From NCBI GenBank assembly GCA_023461115.1, contig JAEWOA010000289.1:1-39962 (forward strand): a stretch of DNA of 39,962 nt. The letters are read 5' to 3'. Below the pieces are notes generated by a model. It saw only the letters and a program-made list of their open reading frames with translations. It was not told where the DNA came from and made no database searches. The position numbers and the translations under genes were made by a program. The DNA comes from Actinomycetes bacterium. GTDB lineage: Bacteria; Actinomycetota; Actinomycetes; Actinomycetales; Cellulomonadaceae. Shown here in pieces: positions 32,044-39,962 of the stretch; within the stretch, counting starts at the first letter, position 1, and the number at the start of each line of letters is the position of its first letter.

Positions 32044-33162
32044 ATGATCGTCGGCGTCCCCACGGAGACCAAGAGCGGCGAGCACCGGGTGGCGCTCACC
32101 CCCGCAGGCGCGCACCACTTGGCGCGCGACGGCCACCGCGTCCTGGTCCAAGCCGGCGCGGGCTCCGGCTCCGCGATCGCCGACGACGACTACCGGGCCG
32201 CCGGCGCGACGATCGTCGAGACCGCGGCCGAGGCGTGGGGCTCCGACCTCGTCTGCAAGGTCAAGGAGCCCACGCCCGACGAGTACCACCTGCTGCGCCG
32301 CGACCAGGTGCTGTTCACCTACCTGCACCTGGCGGCCGACCGCGGTGCCACCGACGCGCTGCTCGCGGCCGGGACCACCTCGATCGCGTACGAGACCGTG
32401 CAACTGCCCGACGGGTCGCTGCCCCTGCTTGCCCCCATGAGCGAGGTCGCCGGGCGCCTCGCGACCCAGGTCGGCGCCTACCACCTCATGAGCCACGGCG
32501 GCGGAGCCGGGCTGTTGCTCGGCGGCGTGCCCGGTGTCGACGCCGCGAAGGTGGTGGTGCTGGGCGCGGGCGTCGTCGGGCGGCACGCCGCGGAGATCGC
32601 CGTCGGGATGCGCGCCGACGTGGCGGTGCTCGATCTGTCGATGAGCCGTCTGCGGGAGGTCGACGCGGCGTTCGGAGGCCGCGTGCGGACCTTGGCGTCG
32701 AGCCAGTGGACACTCGAGCGCGAGGTCGCGGACGCCGACCTGGTGATCGGCGCGGTCCTGGTGCCCGGCGCTCGCGCGCCACGGCTCGTCGCAGACTCCC
32801 TCGTCGCGCAGATGCGGCCCGGGTCGGTGCTCGTCGACGTGGCCGTCGACCAGGGCGGATGCTTCGAGTCCACCCGCCCCACCACCCACGACGCGCCGAC
32901 GTACCTGGTCCACGGCGCGGTGTTCTACTGCGTGGCCAACATGCCGGGCGCGGTGCCGGTGACCTCGACCCGCGCCCTCACCAACGTGACACTCCCCTAC
33001 CTTGCGACGCTCGCCGGCCGCGGCTGGCGCGGCGCCGTGGCCGACGACCCGGCACTCGCCGCTGGCCTGACCACCGTGGGCGGCCACCTCGCGAACGCCG
33101 CCGTCGCCGAGGCGCACGGCTACCGCTCGATCACGACGGCGGAGGCCACGACAAGCGCGTGA
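32044..33162 (+). CDS. ald: Alanine dehydrogenase
   Basis: NAD-dependent enzyme that interconverts L-alanine and pyruvate plus ammonia, often used for alanine catabolism and redox balance. 372 residues, full length. Opens MIVGVPTETKSGEHRVALTP. The catalytic Lys74 is in CKVKEPTPDE and His95 in FTYLHLAAD. The Rossmann loop is VVVLGAGVVGRHAAEIAVG, and VDVAVDQGGCFE carries the second catalytic Asp. The C-terminal domain is complete (NMPGAVPVTSTRALTN). GAAGGAGC lies six bases before the ATG. Convergent with ligB, with a 48-base gap. Confidence 0.96.
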   Translation: MIVGVPTETKSGEHRVALTPAGAHHLARDGHRVLVQAGAGSGSAIADDDYRAAGATIVETAAEAWGSDLVCKVKEPTPDEYHLLRRDQVLFTYLHLAADRGATDALLAAGTTSIAYETVQLPDGSLPLLAPMSEVAGRLATQVGAYHLMSHGGGAGLLLGGVPGVDAAKVVVLGAGVVGRHAAEIAVGMRADVAVLDLSMSRLREVDAAFGGRVRTLASSQWTLEREVADADLVIGAVLVPGARAPRLVADSLVAQMRPGSVLVDVAVDQGGCFESTRPTTHDAPTYLVHGAVFYCVANMPGAVPVTSTRALTNVTLPYLATLAGRGWRGAVADDPALAAGLTTVGGHLANAAVAEAHGYRSITTAEATTSA

Positions 33163-33210
33163 GCGGCCCCGGCCCGACACCGGCCCCAGCACCAGCGGCG
33201 CGCCGCGCAC

Positions 33211-34746
33211 TCAACGCGCCAGCGATCGCACCGACTCGATCGTGTCGGACTCGGCAGCTGACTTGTCGTCGCGGTAGCGCACGACTCGCGCGAAGCGCAG
33301 GGCGAGGCCGCCCTCGTAGCGAGTCGATCGCTGGAGGCCGTCGAAGGCGATCTCGACGACCTGCTCCGGTCGGACAGTGACGACCCAACCGTCGTCGTTC
33401 GTCTGGAGCTCCGTGAAGCGCTCGGTCTGCCAGCGCAGCATCTCGTCGCTCATCCCCTTGAAAGTCTTGCCTAGCATCACGAAGCCGCCCGCGGGGTCGC
33501 GGGCGCCGAGGTGGATGTTGGAGAGCAGCCCGCGGCGGCGGCCCGAGCCCCACTCGACCGCCAGCACGACGAGGTCGAGCGTGTGGACGGGCTTGACCTT
33601 GACCCAGCCGGCGCCGCGCCGCCCTGCCTCATAGGGCGAGTCCAGCGACTTGACGACGACACCCTCATGGCCGGCCGCGAGCACTCGGTCGGTGTGCGCC
33701 TGGGCCTCGTCGGCGTCGTGGGCGACGACGCGGGCGATCCGCATCGTGGGGTGGTCCGCGAGCAGGTTCTCGAGCGTCGCGAGCCGGGTGGAGAGCGGCT
33801 CGTCGAGCAGGTCGGCGCCGTCGAGGTGGAGGCAGTCGAAGAAGCAGGGCGTGAGACTGGTGGACGAGGCGACGTCCGCGTCCTTCGTCGCGGCGCGCGC
33901 CGCGGTGTCCTGGAAGGCGACCGGGCGGCCCGCGTCGTCGAGGATGAGGGCCTCGCCATCGAGCACGAACGTGCTGGCCGGGAGAGCGCGCGCGCTCGCG
34001 ACGATCTCCGGGACGCGCGCCGTGACGTCGTCGAGGCTGCGCGTGAACACGCGGACCTCGTCGCCGTCGCGGTGCACCTGGACACGGATGCCATCGAGCT
34101 TGGCGTCGACGACCGCGGGCGCGCCGACCGTCGCGAGCGCGGCCGCGGTGTCCGGCGCGGACTGCGCGAGCATCGGGCGCACTGGCGTCCCGACTGTCAG
34201 CCGGAACGCGGCGAGCGCGCCCGCTGCCGCCTCTGGGCTCTCGGCCCGGAGCGCGGCCTCGGCGACCGGGGCGGTGGAGCCAGCGAGCATCGCGGCCCTC
34301 CGGACGGCGTCCACCGGCGCGCCAGACGCCTCCGCGACGGCGTCCAACACCTGCGCGTCGAGCGCTCCTTGCCGGAGTTCGCCGGTGACGAGCCCGCGCA
34401 GTAGCACCTGCTCGTCGGCGGTCGCGGCACCGAACAGCGCGGCCGCCTCGGACGCCCGCGCCAGCGCAGACCCGGCCCCTGAAAGCAGCGACATGCGCTC
34501 GAACGCGTCGTCGACAGCCCGAACGGTGAGGATCGGCTCGGTGGCGGGCACGGGCAAGTCGACAAGCGAGCGCCACCCCAGGCCGGTACGCCGCTGGCGC
34601 AGCTCGCCGGCCAGGTACCGGGCGACGAGGCCGACGTCCTCGTCGCCCGCGCGCCGCAGCGCCTCCGCGAGCAACGCGCGCTTGGCCAGCCGGGACCGTG
34701 TCGCACCGACCGCGACGGACGCGGCGGCAACCTCCGCGAGCAACAT
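33211..34746 (-). CDS. ligB: ATP-dependent DNA ligase, LigB type
   Basis: 511-residue ATP-dependent DNA ligase like mycobacterial LigB. The N-terminal DNA-binding domain opens MLLAEVAAASVAVGATRSRLAK. The nucleotidyltransferase motif I is AKLDGIR (Lys216 takes AMP); motif III is FVLDGEALIL; motif IV is EGVVVKSLDS; motif V is WVKVKPVHTLDLVV. The OB domain follows to the C-terminus. It seals nicks; it is not the essential NAD-dependent ligase and may serve repair. ATG 34746 has a family-like start. Divergent from the SRPBCC gene, with an inverted repeat in the gap. Confidence 0.94.
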   Translation of the reverse strand: MLLAEVAAASVAVGATRSRLAKRALLAEALRRAGDEDVGLVARYLAGELRQRRTGLGWRSLVDLPVPATEPILTVRAVDDAFERMSLLSGAGSALARASEAAALFGAATADEQVLLRGLVTGELRQGALDAQVLDAVAEASGAPVDAVRRAAMLAGSTAPVAEAALRAESPEAAAGALAAFRLTVGTPVRPMLAQSAPDTAAALATVGAPAVVDAKLDGIRVQVHRDGDEVRVFTRSLDDVTARVPEIVASARALPASTFVLDGEALILDDAGRPVAFQDTAARAATKDADVASSTSLTPCFFDCLHLDGADLLDEPLSTRLATLENLLADHPTMRIARVVAHDADEAQAHTDRVLAAGHEGVVVKSLDSPYEAGRRGAGWVKVKPVHTLDLVVLAVEWGSGRRRGLLSNIHLGARDPAGGFVMLGKTFKGMSDEMLRWQTERFTELQTNDDGWVVTVRPEQVVEIAFDGLQRSTRYEGGLALRFARVVRYRDDKSAAESDTIESVRSLAR

Positions 34747-34784
34747 GCGCGCATCCTCTCGCCGCCCACCCACACCGGCACGCC

Positions 34785-34849
34785 AACGCCCCACATCAGC
34801 CGCGAACGCCACTGAAAGGCGGGCGCGTCCCTGGCGGATGTGGGGCGTT
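34785..34849. repeat. 17-bp inverted repeat between ligB and the SRPBCC gene
   Basis: AACGCCCCACATCAGCC (34785-34801) matches the complement of the right arm (34833-34849) at 16 of 17 positions, with 31 bases between. A second short pair, GCGAACGCC (34802-34810) and GGCGTTCGC (34844-34852), interlocks with it. It lies between divergent starts, so it is more likely an operator pair or recombination-type repeat than a terminator. Confidence 0.6.
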
Positions 34850-34919
34850 CGCGGGGCCGGCCCGCGCGCCGGGACGTTGGGCGGTTGCCGGATGCCGCGA
34901 GCGCCGGTGGGATTGCCGC

Positions 34920-35537
34920 ATGCCTAGTCGTCGCACGGTCCGCAGGCTGTCCGTTGTCGCCCTCGCGGGCTTGGCCGTCGCGATCCCGCTCGGACGCGCG
35001 TGGGCGCTGCAATGGGGGGCCACCGACGACGACCTCGACGCGGCACTGCCAGGCGACGAGTTCATCCCCGACCCGGAAGTCGTCGCGACGCGCGGAATCA
35101 CCATCGATGCGCCGGCATCGGAGGTGTGGGCCTGGCTCGTGCAGATCGGCCAGGACCGCGGTGGGTTCTACTCCTACGACTGGCTCGAGAACCTGATCGG
35201 GCTCAACATCCACTCGGCGGACCAGATCGAGGAACGCTGGCAGTCGCTCGCGCCAGGCGACCCGGTGCGCCTCGGCTCCGCCGTCGCCATGGACGCCGCC
35301 GTCGTCGACCCGGGGCACACCCTTGTGCTCGTGGCGCCGGAGCAGGCCTTCACCTGGACATTCGCGCTGCTCCCGGGCCGGGACCGCACGACTCGGCTCG
35401 TCGTGCGCGAGCGGTTCGCGCGCCTCGGGTGGTGGAGCCGGCCCGTCAACGAGGCGATCGCGACCGCGAGCGCCGTGATGACACGCGCCATGCTCCGCGG
35501 CATCCGCGACCGCGCGGAGACGACGACGGCGCGTTAG
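34920..35537 (+). CDS. SRPBCC (START-like) family protein with N-terminal hydrophobic segment
   Basis: 205 residues. It starts MPSRRTVRRLSVVALAGLAVAIP, a signal or membrane-anchor-like segment, and continues with the SRPBCC core: ITIDAPASEVWAWLVQIGQDRGGFYSYDWLENLIGLNIHSAD (quoted in part), LVLVAPEQAFTWTFALLP, LVVRERFARLG. This 'GGFYSYDWLENL' subgroup is common in Actinobacteria and has no assigned function; SRPBCC folds bind hydrophobic ligands. The ATG at 34920 has no clear ribosome binding site. No operon partner. A DUF- or lipid-related role is inference only. Confidence 0.8.
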   Translation: MPSRRTVRRLSVVALAGLAVAIPLGRAWALQWGATDDDLDAALPGDEFIPDPEVVATRGITIDAPASEVWAWLVQIGQDRGGFYSYDWLENLIGLNIHSADQIEERWQSLAPGDPVRLGSAVAMDAAVVDPGHTLVLVAPEQAFTWTFALLPGRDRTTRLVVRERFARLGWWSRPVNEAIATASAVMTRAMLRGIRDRAETTTAR

Positions 35538-35574
35538 CGGCGCAGCGCGTTCGGATCCTCGACGAATGGCGTGA

Positions 35575-36486
35575 TCAGCCGCAGCCGGCGCCCTTCGATC
35601 CGTTGTCGCAGTCGGCGTCGACCAGGCGGGTGCGGTACTCCCGGACCTCGAACGGGGTGCCTTGCGCGGTCGTCGTCGCCGTGCCCGGCACCTCACGCCA
35701 AGCCCCCGTCGGGTCCGAGTCGAGCCGGTACCGACCCTCCCACGTCGTCGTCAACGTCATCCTGACCGCGCCCACCCGCTGATACACGTGGAACACATCC
35801 ATCGCCGGATACGGGCGGCCCGGCTCCGTCGTGCTCAAGCTGGTGCCATCACCAAAGTCCCACCGATACGACACCGGCGTCGCCACCACGTCCATGGGGT
35901 AGCCCGCCACGACGGTCCGGAACACCTGCGCGTTCGGCTCGGTGAACACGATCGTCTCCTTGTTCACCAACACCCACTCCCCATCCGGCTGCCGCAACGC
36001 AGGCAACGCCGGGATCGGCAACTCCCGGAACTCCGCCAGGCTCAACCGCGGCAACAAGTCCGCCGGACACGCCCACCCGGACACGAATGCCCACTCACCC
36101 CAACGCGCCCCGACATCCGTACGCTCGCGGCGCCACAACGGCGCCAACGGCTCGTCGCCCGCGCACTCCGGGATCGGCACCGTGCCATCGGGCTCGGCGC
36201 ACATGTTCCCGTCGAGCGCGCCTTCCAGAGTCGCCGAGTTCACGTTGCACAGCGGAGCCCGTCTGGTCTGCTCCAGGACCGGCCATCGCCGCTTCGCCGC
36301 GGCTTGACTCTGTTGCTCCGCCTTGCCGGAGCGGCTCCCGTAGACGTTCACGTACTTCCCGCTCATCGAGGCCTTCGCTCCGCGACCAGCGGCGTCGTCG
36401 GTCCCGTCGGCGAGTGCCGATGTCGAGCTCACAACAACTAGGAGGGCCGCCATGCCGAGAATGACGGCGATCCGACGTCGCGTCAC
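35575..36486 (-). CDS. Secreted PKD-domain protein
   Basis: 303-residue exported protein. The GTG start gives VTRRRIAVILGMAALLVVVS, followed by TSALADGT, a signal peptide with a likely cleavage after ALA. Four Cys pairs probably form disulphides in the middle and at the end (CNVNSAT, MCAEPDG, PECAGDE, DADCDNGSKGAGCG). A PKD-type beta-sandwich is marked by VSYRWDFGDGTSLSTTEPG and VFHVYQRVGAVRMTLTTTWEG. The gene overlaps the DUF6318 lipoprotein gene by GTGA, so the two are translationally coupled. Function unknown; a shared role at the cell surface is inferred. Confidence 0.8.
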   Translation of the reverse strand: MTRRRIAVILGMAALLVVVSSTSALADGTDDAAGRGAKASMSGKYVNVYGSRSGKAEQQSQAAAKRRWPVLEQTRRAPLCNVNSATLEGALDGNMCAEPDGTVPIPECAGDEPLAPLWRRERTDVGARWGEWAFVSGWACPADLLPRLSLAEFRELPIPALPALRQPDGEWVLVNKETIVFTEPNAQVFRTVVAGYPMDVVATPVSYRWDFGDGTSLSTTEPGRPYPAMDVFHVYQRVGAVRMTLTTTWEGRYRLDSDPTGAWREVPGTATTTAQGTPFEVREYRTRLVDADCDNGSKGAGCG

Positions 36487-37100
36487 AGTCCGCTCGCCGC
36501 TTCGTCGACGTGCCACGCGCCGCCTTCCCATCGGAGCCCGACGCGCAGCTCACTGGGTGAGACACGGCCTCTCTCCTTGATAACGGTGCCAGCCTCGTCG
36601 ACGATCCGAGTCGGCTCACGGCCGACCGTCACTCCTGTGTCGAACCAGACGCCCGGCTCGACCATGACAGCCACGGAGCCCTCGATCACCTGGCGTCCAC
36701 CCTCATTGTGGTGGCCGGCCTCGATAGCGGCATTGACGTCGTCGCGTACTGACTGGCAGAAGAGGCAGTCAGGTGCGCTCAGCGCGTTCCAAGCAGTGAG
36801 GTCGTTGGTGGCGAACACGTAGCCGTAGAGCTCGACGAAGTACTCCGCTACGGCCTTGGCATTCTCAGTGTTCCCCGGCCCGTCGAGTGCAGCGGGCGGG
36901 ACAGGCGGCACTGCGACCGCGAGCCCGCCCCACGGCTGGCTCCGGGTCGGGGACGGCGCGGGAGTAGGGCTGTCGGTGGTCGTTGCGGCTGGCCGGGTGA
37001 CGGGCGGGACTTCAGCCGTGCAGGCCGCCAACGCCGTCGCCAGGATCAGTGCCGCCAGCGCCAGGCCCGTGGCCCGCGCTCCCCCTCGTCGTGCACGCAT
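36483..37100 (-). CDS. DUF6318 family lipoprotein
   Basis: 205-residue lipoprotein. The signal peptide MRARRGGARATGLALAALI ends in the lipobox LAAC, so the Cys at about residue 26 is lipid-modified. A Thr/Pro/Ser-rich linker (TTTDSPTPAPSPTRSQP) leads to a conserved domain: NAKAVAEYFVELYGYVFATND, APDCLFCQSVRDDV, and WHVDEAASGL. This matches DUF6318, found in Micrococcales, function unknown; it resembles NTF2-like folds. ATG 37100 is supported by TAGGTT seven bases upstream (37108-37113); an upstream ATG at 37127 adds nine residues without a better signal. Coupled to the PKD protein gene. Confidence 0.82.
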   Translation of the reverse strand: MRARRGGARATGLALAALILATALAACTAEVPPVTRPAATTTDSPTPAPSPTRSQPWGGLAVAVPPVPPAALDGPGNTENAKAVAEYFVELYGYVFATNDLTAWNALSAPDCLFCQSVRDDVNAAIEAGHHNEGGRQVIEGSVAVMVEPGVWFDTGVTVGREPTRIVDEAGTVIKERGRVSPSELRVGLRWEGGAWHVDEAASGL

Positions 37101-37113
37101 GGGCGCGAACCTA
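37101..37113 (-). promoter_or_regulatory. Leaderless -10 element of the DUF6318 gene
   Basis: TAGGTT (37108-37113), seven bases before the ATG. It lies in the 60-base gap after the dnaE2 stop, so this pair of genes has its own promoter. Confidence 0.5.
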
Positions 37114-37160
37114 TCGAAAACGGACACCGCTCAGGGCGGGTTTCGTGGATCTGTGGATGA

Positions 37161-39962
37161 CTACTGGAAGTCGCGGGACGTGGTGCGCACGCGCAACGAC
37201 AGCGGGGACAAGTGCTCGGCCACCAAGTTGGTGGCGCCGTCGGCGCGTTCCAGCAGTCCGCGCACGACGAGCGCACGGGACGTGCGCGCTACTCGTCGGA
37301 ACCGCTGCCACAGACCAGCCGAGCAGACGACGTTGAGCAGGCCGGTCTCGTCCTCCAACGACAGGAAGGTGATGCCCCCGGCGGTCCCCGGCCGCTGCCG
37401 GTGGGTCACCACACCCGCCACCGCGACCCGCCGACCATCCTCGTGCCGGTACGCCTCCTCCACCCGCAGCACCCCGGCGGCGTCGAGCCCGTCGCGGACG
37501 AACTGCGTCGGGTAGGAGTCGACCGAGACCCCTGTGGCCCAGACGTCGGCCGTCGCGGTCTCCACCGCGCTCAGCCCAGGGAGCGTCGGCGCCAACACAC
37601 CGACGCTCACGCCCGCCAACGTGTCCGGCCCCTCCTGGGCGAGCGCGCCCGCGGCCCACAAACCCTCGCGTCGGCTCACGCCCAATGAGTCGAGGGCTCC
37701 GGCGGTGGCCAACGCCTCGAGCTGCGCGGTGGTGAGCTCGACGCGCCGCACCAGGTCACGCTGGTCGACGAACGGCCCGCGTGCCGCGCGCTCGTCGACG
37801 ATCCGCTGGGCAAGCTCGTCGCTGATGGACCGCACCGACGACAGCCCCAGCCGGACCGCGAGCGAGCGCCGTTCGTCGCGACGCGAGCTCGTCCCCGCGG
37901 CCGGCGTCGGGCCAGTGCCGCTCGGCTGCGGGATCAGCCGGGGCTCGCCGCCCGCCGGCGCGGCGGCGACCCGCTCCACGCAGGCGAGCGACGACGAGCG
38001 CTGCACGTCGGGGCGCAGCACCTCCAGCCCATGCCGGCGGGCGTCCGCCGCGAGGCTCTGCGGCGAGTAGAACCCCATCGGCTGCGCGCCGAGCAGGCCG
38101 GCGTAGAACGCGGCGGGGTGATGCACCTTGAGCCACGCGCTCGCGTAGACCAGGAACGCGAACGAATAGGCATGCGACTCGGGGAAGCCGAAGTCCGCGA
38201 ACGCCTTGAGCTTGTCGAAGATCTGCTCGCCGACCTCGGCGGTGATCCCGTGCGCGGCCATGCCCGACATCAGACGGCCCTTGATCGCGAGCATCCGCTC
38301 GGTGGACCTCTTGGAGCCCATCGCGCGGCGCAGCTGGTCCGCCTCCGCGGGCGTGAAGTCCGCGACGTCGATCGCCATCTGCATGAGCTGCTCCTGGAAC
38401 AGCGGCACACCCAAAGTCTTGGCGAGCGACTTCTCCAGCAACGGGTGCAGGTACTCCACCTTCTGGCGGCCCCGCGAGCGTTCGATGTAAGGGTGGACCG
38501 AGCCGCCCTGGATGGGCCCGGGACGGATGAGCGCGACCTCGATGACGATGTCGTAGAAGCACCGCGGCTGCAGACGCGGCAGCGTCCCCATCTGTGCGCG
38601 CGACTCCACCTGGAACACCCCCACCGTGTCCGCCTCGCTCAGCAAGTCGTACACGAACGGGTCCTCGTGCGGCAGTCCGTGCAGGTCCAGCACCGTGCCC
38701 TCGTGCTCACGCACGAAGTCGAACGCGAGCCGCAGCGCGGTGAGCATGCCGAGGCCCAGCAGGTCGAACTTCACCAGCCCGGCGTCCGCGCAGTCCTCCT
38801 TGTCCCACTGCAGGACCGTGCGCCCCGGCATGCGCGCCCACTCCACGGGGCACACCTCGATCACCGGTCGGTCGCACATCACCATGCCGCCCGAGTGGAT
38901 GCCCAAGTGGCGCGGCAGGCGCAGGAAGCGGTCTGCGAGGTCGATGACGTGCGCGGGGATGTCGTCGAGGTCCGCGGCAGCAGGCGGCAGCACCGCGGGC
39001 ACGACGTCGTGCCCGTCGGCGGTGGCGAGCCCCGGCACCTGTTCACCCCGTGGCGCGCGGCGAGGCGCATGCGACGACGAGCGCCACATCGCCGCACGGG
39101 CCTCGCCGCGTTCCTGGCGCGCGGTGACGACCGGCTGCCCGTGCGACCAGGGGCCGGCGTGGCCGGCGTGCGGGCGTGGCGCGCGGACCGGTGGGGTGGG
39201 AGCGGGTCCCGGCGGCTCGGCCGGGCTCGTGGTCACCGAGTCGCGCAGACTCCCCCAGCGTTCGATCGACTTGGCCCACGCGTCCTGCTGCCCCACGTCG
39301 TAGCCGAGCGCGCGTGCCGCGTCGCGGATCGCGGAGCGCGGCCGGTAGGAGATGACGTTCGCGACCTGCGCCGCGTGCCGGCGCCCGTGCTTCTCGTAGA
39401 CGTACTGGATGACCTCCTCACGCCGCGCCGACTCGATGTCGACGTCGATGTCCGGCGGGCCGTCGCGCTCGGGGGCCAGGAACCGCTCGAACAGCAGGCC
39501 GTGCTTGACGGCGTCCACCGCGGTGACACGCAGCGCGTAGCAGACCGCCGAGTTGGCGGCCGACCCCCTGCCCTGCGCCATGATCCCGTTGCGACGGCAG
39601 AAGTCGACCAGGTCGTAGACCACCAGGAAGTACCCGGGGAACCCGAGCCCCTCGATCACCCGCAGCTCATGCTCCAGCTGCGTATAGGCGCCGCGGACCC
39701 GCTCGGCCTCCGGAGGCCCGTACAGCTCGGCGGCGCCTTGGCGCACGAGCTCACGCAGCCAGGTCGCCTCGGTGTGCCCGTCCGGCACGGGGTACGGGGG
39801 CAGGCGCGGCGCGACCAGCGACAAGTCGAACGCGCACTGCGCGGCCAAGTCCGCGGCTGCGGCGACCGCGTGCGGGTGGCGCCGGTGGCGCACGAGCATC
39901 TCGGCCGCCGAGCGCAGGTGCGCGGCGGGCGCGCCGGGCAGCCAGCCGTCGAGGTCGTCGAG
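37161..39962 (-). CDS. dnaE2: Error-prone DNA polymerase DnaE2 (5' end cut by window edge)
   Basis: C-family DNA polymerase alpha subunit for translesion synthesis and induced mutagenesis, working with ImuA/ImuB. 933 residues are present; the N-terminal PHP domain is off the right edge. The palm catalytic Asp residues are in PPDIDVDIESARREEV, with QGRGSAANSAVCYALRVTAV before. Further conserved parts are HLGIHSGGMVMCDRPV, QEQLMQMAIDVADFTPAEAD, FGFPESHAYSFAFLVYASAWLK and the OB-fold end (GITFLSLEDETGLLNVV). An insertion of about 90 Pro/Ala/Arg-rich residues separates IERWGSLRD from DDIPAHVIDLADRF. No LexA box can be seen because the promoter is outside the window. The absence of imuB downstream means it may be upstream, off the edge. 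Confidence 0.95.
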   Translation of the reverse strand, partial: LDDLDGWLPGAPAAHLRSAAEMLVRHRRHPHAVAAAADLAAQCAFDLSLVAPRLPPYPVPDGHTEATWLRELVRQGAAELYGPPEAERVRGAYTQLEHELRVIEGLGFPGYFLVVYDLVDFCRRNGIMAQGRGSAANSAVCYALRVTAVDAVKHGLLFERFLAPERDGPPDIDVDIESARREEVIQYVYEKHGRRHAAQVANVISYRPRSAIRDAARALGYDVGQQDAWAKSIERWGSLRDSVTTSPAEPPGPAPTPPVRAPRPHAGHAGPWSHGQPVVTARQERGEARAAMWRSSSHAPRRAPRGEQVPGLATADGHDVVPAVLPPAAADLDDIPAHVIDLADRFLRLPRHLGIHSGGMVMCDRPVIEVCPVEWARMPGRTVLQWDKEDCADAGLVKFDLLGLGMLTALRLAFDFVREHEGTVLDLHGLPHEDPFVYDLLSEADTVGVFQVESRAQMGTLPRLQPRCFYDIVIEVALIRPGPIQGGSVHPYIERSRGRQKVEYLHPLLEKSLAKTLGVPLFQEQLMQMAIDVADFTPAEADQLRRAMGSKRSTERMLAIKGRLMSGMAAHGITAEVGEQIFDKLKAFADFGFPESHAYSFAFLVYASAWLKVHHPAAFYAGLLGAQPMGFYSPQSLAADARRHGLEVLRPDVQRSSSLACVERVAAAPAGGEPRLIPQPSGTGPTPAAGTSSRRDERRSLAVRLGLSSVRSISDELAQRIVDERAARGPFVDQRDLVRRVELTTAQLEALATAGALDSLGVSRREGLWAAGALAQEGPDTLAGVSVGVLAPTLPGLSAVETATADVWATGVSVDSYPTQFVRDGLDAAGVLRVEEAYRHEDGRRVAVAGVVTHRQRPGTAGGITFLSLEDETGLLNVVCSAGLWQRFRRVARTSRALVVRGLLERADGATNLVAEHLSPLSLRVRTTSRDFQ

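Noticed and set aside
31867..33210. An N-terminal extension of the fructosamine kinase frame
   Set aside because: It is antisense to ald; the FN3K-like start VFRKQRRDAPPGFF marks the true N-terminus.

Overview
The window is gene-dense, very GC-rich DNA with an actinobacterial gene set: mycothiol biosynthesis (mshC), a DUF222/HNH protein behind a LexA-type box, DUF5703 and DUF6318 proteins, a LigB-type ATP-dependent ligase and DnaE2. Many genes have an actinobacterial-style leaderless start, with a TAnnnT hexamer 6-8 bases before ATG or GTG. The mix is most like Micrococcales, probably near Cellulomonas; that placement is inference from gene content. Both ends cut a gene: mshC at the left (3' end missing) and dnaE2 at the right (5' end missing).

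Left third (1-12,765), mostly housekeeping: mshC; a CorA-type transporter; undecaprenyl-diphosphatase; an aldo/keto reductase with an altered catalytic His; a small acidic-tailed protein; a DUF5703 protein; a frameshifted SOS-boxed DUF222/HNH endonuclease gene; an M20 peptidase; an MmcQ/YjbR protein; an M3 peptidase; a RibD-C/DHFR-like protein; and pdxH. Short tandem repeats lie beside two stop codons (5161-5200, 9091-9144).

Centre (12,788-19,563): a complete four-gene Wadjet (jetABCD, also MksFEBG/EptABCD) operon on the minus strand. It encodes a MukF-like kleisin, a MukE-like winged-helix protein, an SMC-type ATPase and a Toprim nuclease. The genes are joined by two ATGA overlaps and a 7-base gap. 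A single likely leaderless promoter, inside an 11-bp palindrome, heads the operon. Wadjet systems restrict plasmids by extruding and cleaving small circular DNA. This is the main accessory system here; its family is known.

Right of it (19,658-29,726): a TM2 membrane protein ending in a 16-bp-stem GC hairpin; a 1216-residue cell-wall-anchored surface protein with SdrD B-like repeats; an FMN-dependent alpha-hydroxy-acid dehydrogenase/oxidase; a divergent NAD(P)-binding protein/AraC regulator pair; a divergent MBL hydrolase/TetR pair with a multi-palindrome operator; and a 'mobile mystery protein A/B' (HTH plus Fic) toxin-antitoxin-like module with three operator-like sites, next to tRNA-Leu(GAG).

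Right end (29,898-39,962): an AI-2E family permease, fructosamine kinase-like protein, alanine dehydrogenase, LigB, an SRPBCC protein, a translationally coupled secreted pair (DUF6318 lipoprotein and PKD-domain protein), and dnaE2. DNA-damage functions recur (HNH with LexA box, LigB, DnaE2), but only the HNH gene shows a visible SOS box.
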